From CAZRHH01 sp964599885 (GTDB lineage Bacteria; Chloroflexota; Dehalococcoidia; DSTF01; JACRBR01): a stretch of 15,980 nt of DNA. Location of the stretch: NCBI GenBank assembly GCA_964599885.1, contig CAZRHH010000076.1:1-15980 (forward strand). The letters are read 5' to 3'. A program made the position numbers and the translations under genes. Below are positions 13,246-15,980 of the stretch, piece after piece. How positions within the stretch are numbered: the first letter of the stretch is position 1; every line of letters starts with the position of its first letter. The notes under the pieces are model-generated. The model did no database searches. It saw only the letters and a list, made by a program, of their open reading frames with translations, and had not been told where the DNA came from.

Positions 13246-13303
13246 TTAGGGGGTGAGCGGTACGATCCGCCACGCAGCATTGCAGCGTCGGCGCCGACCG
13301 GAC

Positions 13304-13330
13304 GGGACGGACCTAAAGGTTCGTCCCTAC
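13304..13330 (-). repeat. REP-like hairpin (GGGACGGACC stem)
   Basis: GGGACGGACC-TAAA-GGTTCGTCCC with one G-U pair, followed by TAC. It differs from 9728-9754 only in the loop. Its terminal TAC forms the first half of TACATT (13328-13333), a -10-like hexamer 10 bases before the next start codon. Confidence 0.8.
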
Positions 13331-13337
13331 ATTTGGG

Positions 13338-13373
13338 GATCGGATGAACACTGGCGATCGGGTGAACACTTTG
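13338..13373 (+). repeat. 18-base tandem duplication spanning the nucleotidyltransferase start
   Basis: GATCGGATGAACACTGGC and GATCGGGTGAACACTTTG lie head to tail. The unit length is a multiple of three, so it duplicates the start region and leaves two in-frame starts, ATG at 13344 and GTG at 13362. Confidence 0.7.
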
Positions 13374-14177
13374 GGCATCAACACGGCGCCGACCAAGTTT
13401 CCGGAACTGAATGACGTTCTCCGGGAGTTGACCGACCGCGCGCAGGCGATCCTCGGCGACAACTTCGTCGGGGCGTATCTGCAGGGGTCGTTCGCTGTTG
13501 GGGACGCGGATATGGCGAGCGACTGCGACTTTCTCATTCCGGTGCGCGGGCCGATCACGGACGAGCAGGAGGCGGGGCTGCGGACGCTGCATCGAGAGTT
13601 TCCGGCGCGGGAGCAGCACTGGGCGCGGCATCTGGAGGGTTCGTATCCCGACGTACACGAGCTGCGAACGCTCGATGCGCTTGGCAGGGAGTGGTTGTAC
13701 ATCGACCACGGACATGCGGAGATGGAGTGGTCGACGCACTGCAACTCGGAAGTCGTCCGATGGTCGCTGCGGGAGTGCGGGGTGACGCTCGTCGGGCCGG
13801 ATCCGAAGTCACTGGTCGATGAGGTGGGGGCGGAGGTGCTGCGCGCGAAGATGCGCGAGTTTGCGCCGGAGTTTCTGCCGGGGCTGGCGACGTGGATGTC
13901 GCTCGACATCGCCTGGGGTCAGCGGTACGCGGTGACGACGTTCTGCCGCATCCTGCACACGCTCGAAACGGGACGCGTGACGTCGAAACGGGCGGCGCTG
14001 CTGTGGGCGCGCGACGCGCTCGATCCGGCGTGGTCGCCGCTGATCCAGCAGACGATCGACGAGCGCGCGGAGTACTGGGCGGATCCGACGGCTCCGGGGC
14101 TGGTGGAGGCGACGGTTGCGTTTGGGGAGTATGTGTTGGGGGTGGTGGTGGGGCGGTATGCGGCGGCCGGGGAGTGA
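13344..14177 (+). CDS. ANT(3'')-like nucleotidyltransferase with DUF4111 C-terminal domain
   Basis: A 277-residue protein of the aminoglycoside adenylyltransferase (AadA-like) superfamily. The polymerase-beta-type catalytic signature GSFAVGDADMASDCDF (48-63) supplies Asp60 and Asp62, and Glu98 in RHLEGSYPD matches the catalytic base region of AadA. The C-terminal helical domain has YAVTTFCRILHTLETGRVTS (195-214), typical of DUF4111. Chromosomal relatives are widespread and mostly uncharacterised; they may modify aminoglycosides, other small molecules or proteins by AMP transfer, so resistance is not implied. The start is ATG at 13344 or GTG at 13362, because the start region is duplicated. 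A HEPN-like gene follows 102 bases downstream on the same strand. Confidence 0.85.
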   Translation: MNTGDRVNTLGINTAPTKFPELNDVLRELTDRAQAILGDNFVGAYLQGSFAVGDADMASDCDFLIPVRGPITDEQEAGLRTLHREFPAREQHWARHLEGSYPDVHELRTLDALGREWLYIDHGHAEMEWSTHCNSEVVRWSLRECGVTLVGPDPKSLVDEVGAEVLRAKMREFAPEFLPGLATWMSLDIAWGQRYAVTTFCRILHTLETGRVTSKRAALLWARDALDPAWSPLIQQTIDERAEYWADPTAPGLVEATVAFGEYVLGVVVGRYAAAGE

Positions 14178-14279
14178 CGTGGCTGCACCTGCTCTAACCG
14201 CGGGAAATGCGGTGCGCGGGCGGGGCCCTTGAGACATCAGTCCAAGCGCCAGAGGAGTCAAGCTGTACGGAGAATTGAT

Positions 14280-15119
14280 GTGTCTGATTTGACCAATGCG
14301 AGTTCATCTGCGGCGCCTCGTGAACAACACGAGTTTGAACACGCGCATCCGCCTGACTCCATGACCGAAGCTTGCTTCGCCTTCTATTGCCATTGGAACG
14401 ACAACGTGAGTTTTCTCAGCTTCGTTCGGAGAACGGCGGAGTACGCGGACAACGTCGATCGGATGGGTCATGAAGCGCGACTGGCTCTTGCTTCCACGGA
14501 TGAGGAGAGGGGGCGTGAACAGAGGCATCTCGATTCGCCTCACGCAGAGCGAAGCCTGGCAGCCTTTCAACAGCCATTGGCCGAGATGCTTTACGCGCGT
14601 GATGTTGACAATTATCTGACGTACGTGGCCGAGTTGCTCGCGCTCATCTTTTCGGCACACCCAGAGACCCTCCGCTCCTCAAAGGAGAGCGAGACCATTG
14701 AGTTCATTTTCCAATTTTCGAACATGGAGGATCTCGTCGGGGCCATTGTCGAGAAGCACGTCGCCGATCTCTCGTACATGGGAATCGAGCGCCTTGCCGA
14801 CACGCTGCTACAGAAGCATGGTATCGCGGTATTTTCATCGGACGCTCAGCGCGTTGAGCTGTCTCGTATCGTCGAAACGCGCAATCTATTGGTCCACAAT
14901 CGAGGCACAATCAACGCGATATTCAAGACGCGAGTCCCATCTGCTTCGGGCGAACTCGGTACGCCCATTGGAGTTAACATGATTCAATTCTTGGACGATT
15001 CCGATGTACTGGCCCGCGCTGTAACGGATCTCGATGTCCACGCGGCGACGAAGTTTCGTTTGCCGGTACCGAAGACGCTCGCTGACGTCCGTCAGCATGT
15101 CGTGGATCGACATTCGTAG
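14280..15119 (+). CDS. HEPN-like protein with RX4H motif, possible RNase
   Basis: A 279-residue protein with no named family that I recognise. Residues 160-215 fit a HEPN-type helical domain: LSRIVETRNLLVHNRGTINA (194-213) contains R201-x4-H206 followed by N and R. RNxxVHNxG is the usual form in RiboL-PSP/MAE-type HEPN proteins, many of which are RNases in toxin-antitoxin, anti-phage or stress systems. The N-terminal part (about 25-160) is helical and lacks known motifs. GC content is visibly lower than in the neighbours, which suggests later acquisition. GTG at 14280 is chosen for GGAG about 8 bases upstream; TTG at 14229 and ATG at 14361 are alternatives. Upstream is a nucleotidyltransferase gene, so a HEPN/NTase pair is possible. 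Function is inferred. Confidence 0.72.
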   Translation: MSDLTNASSSAAPREQHEFEHAHPPDSMTEACFAFYCHWNDNVSFLSFVRRTAEYADNVDRMGHEARLALASTDEERGREQRHLDSPHAERSLAAFQQPLAEMLYARDVDNYLTYVAELLALIFSAHPETLRSSKESETIEFIFQFSNMEDLVGAIVEKHVADLSYMGIERLADTLLQKHGIAVFSSDAQRVELSRIVETRNLLVHNRGTINAIFKTRVPSASGELGTPIGVNMIQFLDDSDVLARAVTDLDVHAATKFRLPVPKTLADVRQHVVDRHS

Positions 15120-15188
15120 GGAACTTGATCGAGCCGAACTTCAAACTTGCCGGCGTTCTTCCGCCAATAAGCGATACGTGGGGCGCCC

Positions 15189-15980
15189 TTGAACTCAACA
15201 CTCTTCCTCGTCGCCACGCCCATCGGCAATCTTGGGGACATGACGTCGCGCGGGCTCGACGTGCTGCGCGATGTTTCGCTGATCGCCGCCGAAGACACGC
15301 GGACGGCGCGGAAGTTGCTTGATCATTTTGGGATCAAGGGGCGGGTGACGAGCTACAACGAGCACAACAAGATCGCGCGGACGCCGGCGTTGCTTGAGGC
15401 GTTGGCGTCGGGTGATGTGGCGGTTGTCAGCGACGCGGGGATGCCGGGGATCAGCGATCCGGGGCACGATTTGGTGGTGGCGGCGCTGGCGGCGGGGCAT
15501 CGCGTCGTGCCGGTGCCGGGGGCGTCGGCGGTGTTGGCGGCGGTGGCGGCGAGCGGGCTGCCGTCGCGCCGGTTCTACTATCTGGGGTTTCTGCCGCGGA
15601 CGGGCGGGCAGCGGCGGAGCGCGCTGACTCAGGCGGCGGCTTGCGGCGATACGCTCGTGCTGTTCGAGTCGCCACATCGGGTGCAGGCGACGCTCGCGGA
15701 CGCGCTGACGGTGCTCGGTGATCGACGCGTCGCGGTGTGCCGCGAACTGACGAAGCTATTCGAGGAGATCTGGCGCGGGCCGCTGTCCGGCGCGATCGCG
15801 CGCTTCGAGGCGGAGGCGCCGCGCGGCGAATTCACGATCGTCATCGAAGGCGGCGTGGCGCTGGCGGACCAGGCGGTCGAGGCGTCGGCCGACGCCATCG
15901 CGAGCGCCATCGACGAACTGCGGGCGACGGGCACGAGCGCGAAGGCGACGGCGGCGGCCATCGCCGCGCGCTTCGGCATC
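15189..15980 (+). CDS. rsmI: 16S rRNA (cytidine-1402 2'-O)-methyltransferase RsmI, 3' end cut by the window
   Basis: The first 264 residues of RsmI, a tetrapyrrole-methylase-fold enzyme that uses SAM to methylate the ribose of C1402 in 16S rRNA at the decoding site. Motifs are VATPIGNLGDMTSRG (8-22), AAEDTRTARKLL (33-44), YNEHN (56-60), SDAGMPGISDPG (81-92, SAM loop), VPGASA (109-114), FESPHR (159-164) and CRELTK (184-189). The C-terminal helices run to the window edge, and only about 15-25 residues should be missing. TTG at 15189 is the only usable start: a stop codon lies in frame at 15168 and no ATG or GTG comes before the conserved N-terminus. GTGGGG just upstream is a poor Shine-Dalgarno match. 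Confidence 0.94.
   Translation, partial: MNSTLFLVATPIGNLGDMTSRGLDVLRDVSLIAAEDTRTARKLLDHFGIKGRVTSYNEHNKIARTPALLEALASGDVAVVSDAGMPGISDPGHDLVVAALAAGHRVVPVPGASAVLAAVAASGLPSRRFYYLGFLPRTGGQRRSALTQAAACGDTLVLFESPHRVQATLADALTVLGDRRVAVCRELTKLFEEIWRGPLSGAIARFEAEAPRGEFTIVIEGGVALADQAVEASADAIASAIDELRATGTSAKATAAAIAARFGI

Larger units (their letters stand above)
12943..13343. other. Divergent region between guaB3 and the nucleotidyltransferase gene
   Basis: Gap of 401 bases with no gene. It contains the guaB3 leader with a GGCCTTCGGGCC hairpin (12959-12970), the guaB3 promoter (13130-13159), a CGCAAAGG-type repeat (13204-13245) and a REP-like hairpin (13304-13330) that runs into a possible -10 for the nucleotidyltransferase gene. 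No known riboswitch is recognised in the roughly 180-base leader. Confidence 0.6.

Overview
This is a high-GC bacterial chromosome segment with twelve supportable protein genes and one possible fragment at the left edge. No rRNA, tRNA, CRISPR array or transposase gene is visible. The gene content (a CBS-less GuaB3-type IMP dehydrogenase, a class V aminotransferase of the cysteine desulfurase type, RsmI, and an SCP2-like thiolase with a fused OB domain), the GTG/TTG starts and the mix of Shine-Dalgarno and apparently leaderless starts suit Chloroflexota or another high-GC, actinobacteria-like lineage. That assignment is an inference and is weak. The gaps between genes are unusually full of dispersed repeats.

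Layout. The left part (411-7003) is all on the minus strand. It holds a DUF6807 (PmoA-like) protein, a Gfo/Idh/MocA oxidoreductase, a DapA-like aldolase/dehydratase, and a tight pair made of a Cys-less SCP2-type thiolase with a fused OB domain followed by an SDR dehydrogenase. The first three are separated by 320-360 bp repeat-filled gaps, so they are probably separate transcription units with related catabolic roles. Thiolase and SDR are 38 bp apart and probably form an operon for acyl-CoA or steroid-like side-chain metabolism. In the middle (7568-9620, plus) lie a coiled-coil protein with a C-terminal ferredoxin-like module and a NifS/IscS-type cysteine desulfurase. A minus-strand Tat lipoprotein with a metallo-beta-lactamase fold (9874-10728) and a plus-strand DinB-like protein (10892-11485) diverge from a shared 163 bp gap. 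GuaB3 (11797-12942, minus) converges on the DinB-like gene and has a clear promoter with a palindrome between -35 and -10. The right end (plus) carries an ANT(3'')-like nucleotidyltransferase, a lower-GC HEPN-like protein with an RX4H motif, and the 5' part of rsmI, which runs off the window.

Two things stand out. First, many intergenic hairpins of different stem sequence (GGGGCGAAC..., GGGACGGACC..., GCGGAGCT..., GGGCT...) nearly all end in CTAC, which is GTAG in front of the stem on the opposite strand. That is the signature of REP elements mobilised by REP-associated tyrosine transposases, although none is encoded here. They are mixed with CGCAGAGG/CACAGAGG-type repeats, one of which supplies the C-terminal codons of the cysteine desulfurase. 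Second, the adjacent nucleotidyltransferase and HEPN genes resemble a HEPN/MNT-type module. They differ from known HepT/MntA pairs in size and motif details, and this is the best candidate in the window for an undescribed system, though the functional link is unproven.
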